Assembly: GCA_017533825.1 (NCBI GenBank)
Contig: JAFWIE010000036.1
Location: forward strand, 1-64,000
Length of the DNA stretch: 64,000 nucleotides
Source of the DNA: Atopobiaceae bacterium
GTDB taxonomy: Bacteria > Actinomycetota > Coriobacteriia > Coriobacteriales > Atopobiaceae
Direction of reading: 5' to 3'
Shown: piece after piece, positions 46,051-55,439 of the stretch
How positions within the stretch are numbered: position 1 is the stretch's first letter
Layout: the number at the start of each line of letters is the position of its first letter
Made by a program: the position numbers and the translations under genes
The notes under the pieces: model-generated
The model's input: the letters and a program-made list of their open reading frames with translations, nothing else
What the model was told of the DNA's origin: nothing
Databases searched by the model: none

Positions 46051-47043
46051 TCATGCGGCTTGTCGGTCGAGCCAACCCCCACAGAACACGTAGCGGAAGG
46101 CCATGCATACACGGTCGGTCCCCAGAGCGATCGAAAGCATGATAGCCAGGCTGAGGGCGGCAATAACATGCAGAATCTCTCCTCCAGGCAAAGGCAGCAC
46201 AAGTCTCAGGACGCGAATGCACCAAGGGTGCAGTAGATACACGCTAATGGTGTTACGCCCCACCATCGACGCAAGAGGCAGGTGCCGTGACGGCGTCACC
46301 AGAATCAGCATCGCACAGCATGCAGAGGCGGCAAGTTGCATGATGATGCGCGCCTCACATTCCCACGTGTTGGCGTAGGGGGTGTCGCGATAGAGCACCT
46401 CCTTGGGACAGGCGCCGTGCGCATAGTGAAGCGCCATGAGGGCAGCGACGAGTGTGGCACACGCGATGCATAGACGTGCCCACCGTTTGGGATTAAGCTT
46501 GTCGATGCGAGCAGAAAGCTCCGCTTTGCCAGCATAGAAGCCACCGCAAAAGAAGGGGTAGAGCACGATGAGGCGCGACGCGTCGAGTATACCGCCCACC
46601 CAGGGAAGCCAACCGATGGCAATTGCGACGACGAAAGCGCCTGCGATGACGGCAAGACGGACGCGAGGTGTGCTCGCCCGCGCGAGTAGGGGAGTCGTTG
46701 CATACCAGATCACGCACGCGAGCAGATACCACAGCGTCCAGCGCGGTTGAAGGAGCGTCAGGTCATGCCACCAAGCTCGACCTGAAGTGAGGTTGCCCCA
46801 CAGACACGAGAGCACCTGGAATTCCACATAGGGGAGGAGCAGCCCCCGCGCGACGCGCTGCGGTCGCCATCGCGCGAAGTAGCCGGTGACAAAGACGAAT
46901 GCCGGCATGTGGAACACATAGATGACTTGATAGAGCACGCCGGTAAGCGGCCCCGCGCTCATCACCACGAGGAGATGGCAAAACACCACCAGCACAATGA
47001 GTAGGCAGCGCAGGTTGTCGATGCGATAATCCCGTTCATGCAT
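46051..47043 (-). CDS. Acyltransferase-3 family membrane protein
   Basis: This 330-residue protein has about ten hydrophobic helices and belongs to the acyltransferase-3/YrrM-like group that O-acylates envelope sugars or other small molecules. Typical features are RIDNLRCLLIVLVVFCHLLV near the start (Arg and the conserved His of motif R-x10-H), FVFVTGYFAR, and SVYLLHP near the C-terminus. The ATG at 47043 is close to TAGAAT without a clear ribosome site, so the message may have a very short leader. It converges with the EAL gene 7 bases away. The acceptor is unknown. Confidence 0.82.
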   Translation of the reverse strand: MHERDYRIDNLRCLLIVLVVFCHLLVVMSAGPLTGVLYQVIYVFHMPAFVFVTGYFARWRPQRVARGLLLPYVEFQVLSCLWGNLTSGRAWWHDLTLLQPRWTLWYLLACVIWYATTPLLARASTPRVRLAVIAGAFVVAIAIGWLPWVGGILDASRLIVLYPFFCGGFYAGKAELSARIDKLNPKRWARLCIACATLVAALMALHYAHGACPKEVLYRDTPYANTWECEARIIMQLAASACCAMLILVTPSRHLPLASMVGRNTISVYLLHPWCIRVLRLVLPLPGGEILHVIAALSLAIMLSIALGTDRVCMAFRYVFCGGWLDRQAA

Positions 47044-47066
47044 AGGCGAATTCTATCATGGGACAG

Positions 47067-47097
47067 CGTGACGATGGGGATGGAGGGTGTCGCCACG
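47067..47097. repeat. 31-bp palindromic repeat element, copy 1
   Basis: CGTGAC...GCCACG ends flank a G-rich core (GGGGATGGAGGGTGTC). It matches 51396-51426 at 26 of 31 positions, and all differences are transitions. Both copies lie in non-coding DNA. Confidence 0.6.
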
Positions 47098-47202
47098 CTT
47101 CCTCCCACAGAATCTTAATCCAAACATAATCTTTGGTGATGGGGACGCTAATCTCGCTCAGGCATCCTATACTCAAGTTGAAACACGGACGCGGAGGCGA
47201 TC

Positions 47203-47751
47203 ATGGAAAAGCTGGACAAGGTCGAAATCGTACGCCAGAAGACGGGCGTTACCTACGAGGAGGCCCGCAGTGCACTCGAGCAGACCGACTACGACGTACT
47301 CGACGCCATCGTGCTGTTGGAGCAGCAGGGCAAGGCACACACCCAGACCCGCACGGCACATCATACCACGACCGCGGAGGAATCCGCCCTCTCGTCCCAG
47401 ATGGTTGAGGCACAGCAGGCCTACGAGCGCTCGAGCAGGCGCACCGGCTTCAGCGAGGTCTTCGCTCGCCTGATGGAATCGCTCAAGCGTCTGTGCGCCC
47501 GCGGACTCGAGGTCTCGTTCGTCGTTGAGCGCAACGGAGAGCAGGTTCTCACCATCCCCGTACTCATCCTCGTGATTCTCATCCTCTTCCTCTTCCCGGC
47601 GACCATCCCACTGCTCATCGTGGGACTCTTCTTCGGGTTTAGGTATCACTTCGAAGGCGTTGGCGACACCTCCATCAACGTCAACGACATCATGGACCGT
47701 GCCGCTGACGGAGCAGAGTCGATCAAGAACAACGTGATGGGGAACGAGTAG
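47203..47751 (+). CDS. UBA/TS-N-like plus DUF4342 protein
   Basis: This is a 182-residue protein. Residues 1-45 (VEIVRQKTGVTYEEARSALE then DYDVLDAIVLLE) form a UBA/EF-Ts N-terminal-like three-helix domain. Residues about 80-165 match DUF4342, with LEVSFVVERNGEQVLTIPVL and one hydrophobic segment, ILVILILFLFPATIPLLIVG. The combination is common in Firmicutes and Actinobacteria; its biochemical role is not known. It lies 74 bases upstream of the two-component system, so it may share its transcript. The ATG has a weak GGAGGCG site. Confidence 0.85.
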   Translation: MEKLDKVEIVRQKTGVTYEEARSALEQTDYDVLDAIVLLEQQGKAHTQTRTAHHTTTAEESALSSQMVEAQQAYERSSRRTGFSEVFARLMESLKRLCARGLEVSFVVERNGEQVLTIPVLILVILILFLFPATIPLLIVGLFFGFRYHFEGVGDTSINVNDIMDRAADGAESIKNNVMGNE

Positions 47752-47825
47752 CGAACGACGCGTAGCGCGCGACCACAACGCGCAATCACAATGCACGACG
47801 TACGACGCAATCCGCGGGAGGACCC

Positions 47826-48512
47826 ATGAGCAGGATACTGGTCATCGAAGACGAGGCAAAGATCGCGCGCTTCGTGGAGCTCGAGCTCACCCACGAGGGT
47901 TATGAGGTCGAGAAAGCCTATGACGGGCGAACGGGTGCGCAGCGCGCGCTCGAGGACGACTTCGACCTCATCCTGCTCGACCTCATGCTCCCACAGCTCT
48001 CGGGTATGGAGGTGCTACGCCGCGTGCGGCGCCAGAAGGACGTGCCCATCATCGTGCTCACGGCGCGCGACGCGGTGATGGACAAGGTCTCGGGGCTTGA
48101 TGCGGGAGCTGATGACTACGTCACCAAGCCGTTTGCCATCGAGGAGCTGCTGGCGCGGATTCGCCTGGCGCTCAAGCATCACGAGGGGCGTGTGCCGGCT
48201 TCGGCCAGCAGCGCCCTCGTGGTGCGTGGGGTGTCGCTCGACCCCGATCGCCGCCAGGTGACGGTTAATGGCGAAGAAGTCATTCTCACGCAGCGTGAGT
48301 TCGAGCTTCTGTACGCACTCATGCAGAACGAGAACATCGTGATGAGTCGCGACCGTCTCGCCCAGCTCGCTTTGGGATATGACTATGCGGGGACTTCCAA
48401 CGCCGTTGATGTTCATGTGCGCCATCTGCGCGAGAAGATCGATAACCACTTTGGCATATCGCTCATCACCACCGTCCGTGGCGTGGGCTACGTCATCCGT
48501 GGGAGCCGATGA
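47826..48512 (+). CDS. OmpR-family response regulator
   Basis: This 228-residue DNA-binding regulator has a receiver domain at residues 1-115 with the acidic pair D9/E10 region (IEDEAKIA), phospho-acceptor D52 in LILLDLMLPQ, Thr in VLTARD and Lys in YVTKPF. A winged-helix output domain spans about 130-228 (LTQREFELLYALMQNENIVM, then AVDVHVRHLREKI and TVRGVGYVIR). It is followed by its kinase with a 4-base ATGA overlap. The ribosome site is GGGAGGAC. The target genes are unknown. Confidence 0.95.
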   Translation: MSRILVIEDEAKIARFVELELTHEGYEVEKAYDGRTGAQRALEDDFDLILLDLMLPQLSGMEVLRRVRRQKDVPIIVLTARDAVMDKVSGLDAGADDYVTKPFAIEELLARIRLALKHHEGRVPASASSALVVRGVSLDPDRRQVTVNGEEVILTQREFELLYALMQNENIVMSRDRLAQLALGYDYAGTSNAVDVHVRHLREKIDNHFGISLITTVRGVGYVIRGSR

Positions 48513-49789
48513 TGGCCCGCAGCGCCCGCACCACCTCGCTTGCACGCAGCATCGTTTGGAGCTACTGGTGGCATCGCCTACTGGCCTTCGTTCTCGTTGA
48601 CGTGTTGATCTTTGGCGCGCTTGTCGGATGCTTTGCGCTGCGCGGAGCAGCATGGGCGGCGGAGCAGGGTTTGCCCACGGGCAGTCTCGTGGTTCGCAAG
48701 GCCAGACGTCCGCTCGATCGCATCACGTACGAAGTCCCCCAGCGCAACGGCGAGCACCTCACGTTCCGCCTCTCCGCGTACACGCGTGAGGTCTGGCCGC
48801 TGCTTGCCATCGTAGTTGCGGGCGAAGTGGTGAGTCTCGTGGCGCTGCCCTTCTCGACGCGTCGTGTGCGTCGGAAGCTGCAACCACTCAATGACCTCGC
48901 GCTCGTAGCCGAGGAACTTGGCAATGCTACGAGCCGCGGCATGGAGGGGCCGGGCGACCTCGACCAAGACCAGCTCAGCAACCTGGAGCAGGCCATTCAC
49001 TCCGCCAGCGTCGATCAGCCCTTCGTTTCGACCGGCGACAAGGACCTCCAGTCCATTGAGGTTGCACTCAACGGTCTGCTCAAACAAATGCAGGAAGCGA
49101 AGCTACAGCAGATGCGGTTTGTCTCGGATGCAAGTCACGAATTGCGTACGCCCATTGCGGTCATTCAGGGTTACGTGCAGATGCTTGACCGCTGGGGCAA
49201 GACGGACGAGGAGGTGCTGGACGAGTCGATCGCCGCACTCAAAGCCGAATCAGAGCACATGCAAGAGCTCGTGGAGCAGCTGCTCTTCCTCGCGCGGGGC
49301 GACTCGGGGCGCAACACTCTGCAGCGCGAGCGATTCAATCTGGCCGAGGCAATGCAGGAGGTATGGGAAGAGTCGCGCATGATAGACGATGCGCACGTCT
49401 ACACCTACGACGTTCCTGGCAGTGATGCAAGTGATTCGGCCTTCGAGCTGACGGGCGACCCGGGGATGATCAAGCAGGTCGCACGCATCCTCGTGCAGAA
49501 TGCGGCCGCTTACGCTCCGGAAGGAACGCAGATTGCCCTCTCCGTGCGCGCAGACGACGCAGGGGTTGTGCTTCGGGTGCAGGATGAGGGCATCGGGATC
49601 TCCGAAGAGGATGCCGCGCACATCTTTGAGCGCTTCTATCGCGCCGACGAGGCTCGCGACCGGCGAGAGGGGGGCACCGGACTGGGCCTCTCCATCGCCA
49701 AGTGGATCGTGGATGCACATGGTGGCAGCATCGACGTGCTATCGCGTGAGGGTGTGGGGACGCGCTTTACCGTACGCTTCCCGCGGTAG
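48509..49789 (+). CDS. Sensor histidine kinase
   Basis: This 426-residue membrane kinase pairs with the preceding regulator. Two hydrophobic helices (about 28-48 and 95-115) flank a short extracytoplasmic region of about 45 residues. A linker follows, then the dimerisation domain with H-box SDASHELRTPIAVIQGY (His210). The ATPase domain has N-box RILVQNAAAYAPEGT, G1 DEGIGISEED, an F-box and G2 GGTGLGLSIA. All catalytic motifs are present. The small sensor loop suggests membrane or intramembrane sensing. Confidence 0.95.
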   Translation: MMARSARTTSLARSIVWSYWWHRLLAFVLVDVLIFGALVGCFALRGAAWAAEQGLPTGSLVVRKARRPLDRITYEVPQRNGEHLTFRLSAYTREVWPLLAIVVAGEVVSLVALPFSTRRVRRKLQPLNDLALVAEELGNATSRGMEGPGDLDQDQLSNLEQAIHSASVDQPFVSTGDKDLQSIEVALNGLLKQMQEAKLQQMRFVSDASHELRTPIAVIQGYVQMLDRWGKTDEEVLDESIAALKAESEHMQELVEQLLFLARGDSGRNTLQRERFNLAEAMQEVWEESRMIDDAHVYTYDVPGSDASDSAFELTGDPGMIKQVARILVQNAAAYAPEGTQIALSVRADDAGVVLRVQDEGIGISEEDAAHIFERFYRADEARDRREGGTGLGLSIAKWIVDAHGGSIDVLSREGVGTRFTVRFPR

Positions 49790-49811
49790 TTGCCCGCCGG
49801 GGTTGTCATCT

Positions 49812-49856
49812 GTCCATCGGAGGGTGGACCATCGAGGAGGTAGCCTCCCGATGGAC
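49812..49856. terminator. Long hairpin between the kinase gene and the 6-phospho-beta-glucosidase gene
   Basis: GTCCATCGG (49812-49820) pairs with CCGATGGAC (49848-49856), extended inward by AGG/CCT with one bulge, and the loop carries an additional GGACCATCGAGGAGG stretch. It has no T-run. It may end the two-component transcript, or serve as an operator or antiterminator-type structure ahead of the glucosidase gene. Confidence 0.5.
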
Positions 49857-49887
49857 CGCCCTCGGAGGCCACTCTCTGATATCATAG

Positions 49888-51390
<1,503 letters not shown>

Positions 51391-51395
51391 GACAA

Positions 51396-51426
51396 CGTGA
51401 CAACGGGGACGGAGAGTGTCGTCACG
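51396..51426. repeat. 31-bp palindromic repeat element, copy 2
   Basis: CGTGAC...GTCACG ends flank GGGGACGGAGAGTGTC. This copy overlaps a longer hairpin, GACGGAGAG (51408-51416) / CTCTCCGTC (51429-51437), in the gap after the 6-phospho-beta-glucosidase gene, where it could act as a terminator. Confidence 0.6.
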
Positions 51427-51493
51427 CGCTCTCCGTCGTCACCCGCTACCAACGCTACAAGGAATGGACGAGCTCACGGGAGGGGAGCGGGAG

Positions 51494-52921
51494 ATGGCGC
51501 AGACCTTTGACCTTCGCAGCTGGATTCGCGAGCAGCCCCACAAGGGGTACTTGGCCAACCTCGACGACGATGACCACTTCGTGCTCGAGACCGACTTTGC
51601 CACGGCGATGGTCAACTTCTACGACATGGCACCTGATCCAGAGATTGTCGAGCTGCACATCGAAGAGAAGGCTACAGGCGAGGCCAAGTTCTTCTTGCAC
51701 TTTCATCCTGTGGACCGGGACCACTCCATCCAGCTCTTTGGTGAGATGGTCCAAGCGCTCCTCGCGATTCGTGGCCATCAGCGAACTGAGGTGCTTCTGT
51801 GCTGTACGGCGGGGATGACCACGTCCTTTTTTGCTCAGCGGCTCAACCAAGTGGCTGAGGCCATGGGCCTTGATTGGGACTTCTCGGCCGTGAGCGTCAC
51901 CGAGGCATACGAGCATGGGCGCGACAAGGCCGCCATTCTCGTTGCTCCGCAAATCGGATATCAGGCCAAGCGGGTGCAGCAGGTCATGGGCGACGTGCCG
52001 GTGCTCCCGATTCCCACGGCGATGTTTGCTGCCTACGACGCGGCCGGCTGCTTGGAGTGGGTGCGTGACGAGCTCGCCTCGCGTGCGCGAGAAGCAGCCG
52101 AACATGCGAACGAGGCGGACTCCATGCAGACGGAAGGCGACGGACGGATTCTTGTCATCGCGGTGCATGCGGCTTCCGGTGAGGTGACCATTCATCATCG
52201 CGTCTATGACCATGGGATCGTCGCCACGGAGGGACGCGTCATCAAGCGCCGCCTGACGCTTGCCGACATAACCGACGTAATCGACACGCAGCGATGCGCG
52301 TGCAAGGCGGGTGGCAAGGTCGATGCTGTGGGCGTTGCGCTTCCGGGCGCCGTGCATGAGGGGCGCGTTAACATCAAGGTGACCAGAGAGGTCGATTTGA
52401 CGAATGGGACGGACGGATTCGTCATGGGTGACTTCCTCGCACAGCGCTACGACGTGCCTGTCTATCTGTGCAACAACGCGAACGCGGCGGCGTTGGGTTG
52501 GCGAGAGGCGCATCCCGAGTATCAGGACGTGACGTTCTACTCCCAAGCAACTGGCTGGGCGATGGGCGGCCAAGGCCACGTGGTCGGCGGAAGGCTGTTG
52601 GAGGGCGCGCACGGCAACGCCGGCGAGGTCAGGCTCATCGTCAACCGGTTCTCCTTCTCGAACCCGCTGCACTACAACGCCTTCAACCCCGTCGACGTCA
52701 TCGAAGTGGTGGGGCAAGTACTCGCCATGGACTGCGCAACCTTCGACCCCGAGGTGGTTGCGGTGCGTTGTGACCTGCTACCCGACATGGAGGAGGTCGC
52801 AGAGGAGCTTGCCAAGTACGTCGACCGGAGCCAGCAACCGAAGCTCGTCCACGTGTGCGACTACGACGAATGCATTCTTGCCGGCATGCTTACGCGATGC
52901 CGGCAAGAGCTGCGGGCGTGA
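51494..52921 (+). CDS. PTS EIIB-like - ROK-like fusion protein (paralogue of the 2018 gene)
   Basis: This 475-residue cytoplasmic protein matches the last two thirds of the protein at 2018 in domain order. Residues 1-100 are the shared N-domain (compare DPEIVELHIEEKATGEAKFF with the other copy's PEVVEMRIVRKIDGAPMF). Residues about 98-190 are EIIB-like with VLLCCTAGMTTSFF (Cys103/Cys104) and AAILVAPQIGYQ. Residues about 215-475 are ROK-like with VGVALPGAVH and YLCNNANAAALGW; there is no DxGGT and no zinc-site cysteines. The phosphoesterase domain is absent. The adjoining 6-phospho-beta-glucosidase suggests it senses PTS phosphorylation or a sugar phosphate. ATG 51494 has GGGAGGGG 8 bases upstream; ATG 51464 is an alternative. 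Confidence 0.85.
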   Translation: MAQTFDLRSWIREQPHKGYLANLDDDDHFVLETDFATAMVNFYDMAPDPEIVELHIEEKATGEAKFFLHFHPVDRDHSIQLFGEMVQALLAIRGHQRTEVLLCCTAGMTTSFFAQRLNQVAEAMGLDWDFSAVSVTEAYEHGRDKAAILVAPQIGYQAKRVQQVMGDVPVLPIPTAMFAAYDAAGCLEWVRDELASRAREAAEHANEADSMQTEGDGRILVIAVHAASGEVTIHHRVYDHGIVATEGRVIKRRLTLADITDVIDTQRCACKAGGKVDAVGVALPGAVHEGRVNIKVTREVDLTNGTDGFVMGDFLAQRYDVPVYLCNNANAAALGWREAHPEYQDVTFYSQATGWAMGGQGHVVGGRLLEGAHGNAGEVRLIVNRFSFSNPLHYNAFNPVDVIEVVGQVLAMDCATFDPEVVAVRCDLLPDMEEVAEELAKYVDRSQQPKLVHVCDYDECILAGMLTRCRQELRA

Positions 52922-52952
52922 CGAGGTGGCAAGCGCCCGGCTCCTCGTCACG
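52917..52952. terminator. Bidirectional terminator between convergent genes
   Basis: CGTGACGAGG (52917-52926) pairs perfectly with CCTCGTCACG (52943-52952). The left arm includes the TGA stop of the fusion gene. It serves that gene and, from the other side, the lipoprotein gene ending at 52969. Confidence 0.65.
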
Positions 52953-52968
52953 CCTCGCGGAGAACACC

Positions 52969-53673
52969 CTACGCGACGTAGGCGGTGAGGGCGAGCTGCT
53001 CGGCCGAGGTTATCTCGGCGCTGCCGTCGGGATCCTCGTGGATGCTGGCCACGTAGAGTCCATGGACTGGACCGTCGGCAATGGTCGTGCCCACGCACAT
53101 CACGCGGTAGTTCGTGCCACCGTCCATCTGAGTGGAGAGCAGCGCGATGGGGGAGAGCTCAACGCCCTCATAGTCGGCAACGGCGTTGGAGAATGCGGTC
53201 GCCGCCTCTTTGGGAAGGCTCGCGGCGGCCGGTTCACACACTTCCCAGGCGCCCATCATGTCCTCGCTTGACTGGTCGGAGACCTGCAAGGCATCAAGGT
53301 CAATGTCGTTGAGAGCCGAGAGTGTCGAGGTTCCTTGGGGGTCCCGATACACGACGGCGATGTGCCATGTGGGGTTCGTGTCGGCGGACTGGCAGAGAAA
53401 CGCATAGTTGAGGCCTGCCACGACCTGCGTGGCGAGAACTGCCGTAGGCTTCAGATTCTCGGCCTCGGTACCCTTTACAGCTGCGTCGAAGATAGCCTGC
53501 TCCTCGTCAGTAAGGTAGTTGGACGTCTCGGTCGTCTCCTGCGCGCCCGTCTGCTCGGTCGTCTGCTCTTGTTTGGACGTTGCCTCGACGGCTGCGCCGC
53601 ACCCATATACGCACAGCGTGAGCGCAAGCATCCCACTAACCAAGCATGCAGAAATCCCCTTCGTGGCCTTCAT
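52969..53673 (-). CDS. Lipoprotein with two tandem copies of one domain
   Basis: This is a 234-residue exported lipoprotein. The signal ends in CVYGC (Cys near 25), followed by a Gln/Thr/Glu-rich linker. Two halves are related: TAVLATQVVAGLNYAFLC...WHIAVVYRDPQGTSTLSAL and IALLSTQMDGGTNYRVMC...HGLYVASIHEDPDGSAEITS. Each has the helix-plus-beta-strand layout of a cystatin-like fold, but I do not recognise a named family. The ATG at 53671-53673 is chosen over a longer frame because it gives an intact signal peptide. It converges with the EIIB/ROK fusion. The function is unknown. Confidence 0.82.
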   Translation of the reverse strand: MKATKGISACLVSGMLALTLCVYGCGAAVEATSKQEQTTEQTGAQETTETSNYLTDEEQAIFDAAVKGTEAENLKPTAVLATQVVAGLNYAFLCQSADTNPTWHIAVVYRDPQGTSTLSALNDIDLDALQVSDQSSEDMMGAWEVCEPAAASLPKEAATAFSNAVADYEGVELSPIALLSTQMDGGTNYRVMCVGTTIADGPVHGLYVASIHEDPDGSAEITSAEQLALTAYVA

Positions 53674-53769
53674 GGCACTCGCTTCCCTTCTCCTCTGGAA
53701 ACGTGACGTTACATGATGTACGACACTGACCCCGCTTGTGTCTCTGTGTGTGGAGAAGCGATGGTGCAA

Positions 53770-54145
53770 AATATGACTGCATAGGCATACCGTTCGTGAC
53801 TCGGCGCTCGTGCTTCGGCATCAAATCCCGTTCGGACGACCAGCTCATCGGCAGCCTTCGCATCGCCGCAGCGCGCAATAGTGACCAATTAACAGCAGAC
53901 TCCGATTCGTCAACTGGGGTTTTACCGTTTTTGATGTGACAATTGGTCACTAGCTATTCTATACAGTGACCAATCAATACATCAAACTTCAATGTAAATC
54001 GCGCTGAGCTGGGGTTTTGCAATTGTTTCGAAAGTTTATTGGTCACTTTTTGCGAGCGAGTAGCGCTGGGATAGCACCGGCCTGCCTGCTTGAGGGCACT
54101 TGTGGGGTTGCGGGGCAGAGAAGCGTCGCGATTTGTGCTGTGTAG
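53770..54145. repeat. Gene-free region with two copies of a TGACCAAT...ATTGGTCA unit
   Basis: Unit 1 is TAGTGACCAATT (53879-53890) ... CTGGGGTTTT (53914-53923) ... AATTGGTCACTA (53941-53952). Unit 2 is AGTGACCAAT (53965-53974) ... CTGGGGTTTT (54009-54018) ... ATTGGTCACT (54038-54047). The ends of each unit are perfect inverted repeats, and the inner GGGGTTTT box sits 28 and 29 bases before the right arm. The units are tandem, 85 bases apart. No gene is credible in this AT-richer stretch. Confidence 0.7.
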
Positions 54146-54458
54146 CTGCGCGACCGCAGTGGCGCGGTCCAATTCGACGACCTGTTCCTCGCTCTTCGCG
54201 GGTGGTTGCAAGCGGTCGGGCACCCCGCCGTCCTCATAATCGACGAGGTAGACAGCGAGAGTGACATGTGTGCCGTGCTTGAAGGCTTCCGGTAGACCTA
54301 CGTGGAGGTCTTCGGACCGCTTGAGGAGGGAGGGGCTACCTCGAGTACTTCGGGCTCGACGTGGGCTACCTGCTCTCCTTCAACTTCAACTGCAAGAAGG
54401 AGCCTGGCCCCGTGCGTGTCTCCGTGGGGGCAAGGTCCTGTGGGAGGAGACCACCTAA
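54146..54458 (+). pseudogene. Remnant of an AAA-ATPase/PDDEXK-nuclease gene
   Basis: One frame reads VQFDDLFLALRGWLQAVGHP then AVLIIDEVDSES, a Walker B-like segment of the AAA-ATPase_like family, and hits TAG at 54293. Another frame then reads GYLEYFGLDVGYLLSFNFNC followed by KKEPGPVRVSVG, the C-terminal tail typical of PDDEXK proteins attached to that ATPase type. A third frame closes with GGKVLWEETT and TAA. So at least two frame changes and a large internal deletion are present. The full gene would be over 1.5 kb. Confidence 0.55.
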
Positions 54459-54470
54459 CGAGGGTACGCC

Positions 54471-55253
54471 TCACCCCAGGGCGACGTCTAGGATCATCAT
54501 GAGCACAAAGCCCAGCGAGAAGGCAATCGTGCCGACGTTGGAATGCTTCCCCTCGCTCATCTCGGGGATGAGCTCTTCGACCACCACATACATCATGGCG
54601 CCTGCGGCGAAGGCAAGCAAATACGGTAGCAGTGGCACGACGAGCCGGGATGCCAGGATGGTGACGACCGAGGCTATGGGTTCGACGGCACCGGAAAGCA
54701 CGCCATACCAGAAGGTCTTGCCCTTGTCCATTCCCTCCGCGCGCAGAGGCATAGAGACGATCGCCCCTTCGGGGAAGTTCTGGATGGCGATGCCGAGGGC
54801 GAGAGCGAGGGCAGCGGTCGAGCTCACCGTCCCTCCGTCGGCCAGCCACCCTGCATAGACCACGCCGACGGCCATCCCCTCGGGGATGTTGTGCAGTGTG
54901 ACCGCGAGGATAAGCTTGGTCGTGCGCCGCAAGCCCGTCTCTGGCCCTTCGTCCTGCAGATCCATGTGCGTGTGCGGGGTCACTTCGTCAAGCAGCAGCA
55001 GGAAGCCGATGCCCACCATGAAGCCGACGGCGGCCGGGACGAAGGAGAGGCTGCCCATGTGCGCGCTTGACTCGAGTGCCGGTTGCAGCAGACTCCAGAA
55101 CGACGCCGCCATCATGACGCCGGCGGCGAATCCTGTGAGCAGCTTCTGAACCGTGGGAGAGATCTGGCCCTTGAGGACAAACGCCATGGCGGCGCCAAGG
55201 CTGGTGCCGAGGAATGGTAATAGGATACCGGGTGCGATCTGTGCTATGGGCAT
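54471..55253 (-). CDS. ZIP-family divalent metal transporter
   Basis: This 260-residue membrane protein with about eight hydrophobic helices belongs to the ZupT/ZIP family (zinc, iron or manganese uptake). The metal-site helices are visible as TLHNIPEGMAVGV (His, Asn, Glu) and AIQNFPEGAIVSMPL, with a His-rich loop TPHTHMD. MYVVVEELIPEM is the usual late motif. The same frame is open for almost 400 codons upstream, but the ATG at 55251-55253 follows AGGATGAGG and gives the family's N-terminus. It is divergent from the lipoprotein at 55440. Confidence 0.92.
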   Translation of the reverse strand: MPIAQIAPGILLPFLGTSLGAAMAFVLKGQISPTVQKLLTGFAAGVMMAASFWSLLQPALESSAHMGSLSFVPAAVGFMVGIGFLLLLDEVTPHTHMDLQDEGPETGLRRTTKLILAVTLHNIPEGMAVGVVYAGWLADGGTVSSTAALALALGIAIQNFPEGAIVSMPLRAEGMDKGKTFWYGVLSGAVEPIASVVTILASRLVVPLLPYLLAFAAGAMMYVVVEELIPEMSEGKHSNVGTIAFSLGFVLMMILDVALG

Positions 55254-55310
55254 AACCTCATCCTCCCTTGTGCTTGCAGCCGACTTCAATCCTAGCACGC
55301 AGCAAGGGGT

Positions 55311-55333
55311 CCACTGGGGACTACTCCCAGTGG
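55311..55333. repeat. Short hairpin in the ZIP/lipoprotein divergent region
   Basis: CCACTGGG (55311-55318) and CCCAGTGG (55326-55333) form a perfect stem. GGTCCACTGGGG recurs at 56339-56350 on the other side of the lipoprotein gene. Its role is unclear. Confidence 0.4.
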
Positions 55334-55439
55334 GCCGTCCCCGTAGATGCCCGCATTCATTAGGCCACTCGCCGACATTTTGCCCCGCTGAGTCGTATAT
55401 GGTATGAAGGGATGGCGGTTGTGAGGATGGGGGTAGACC

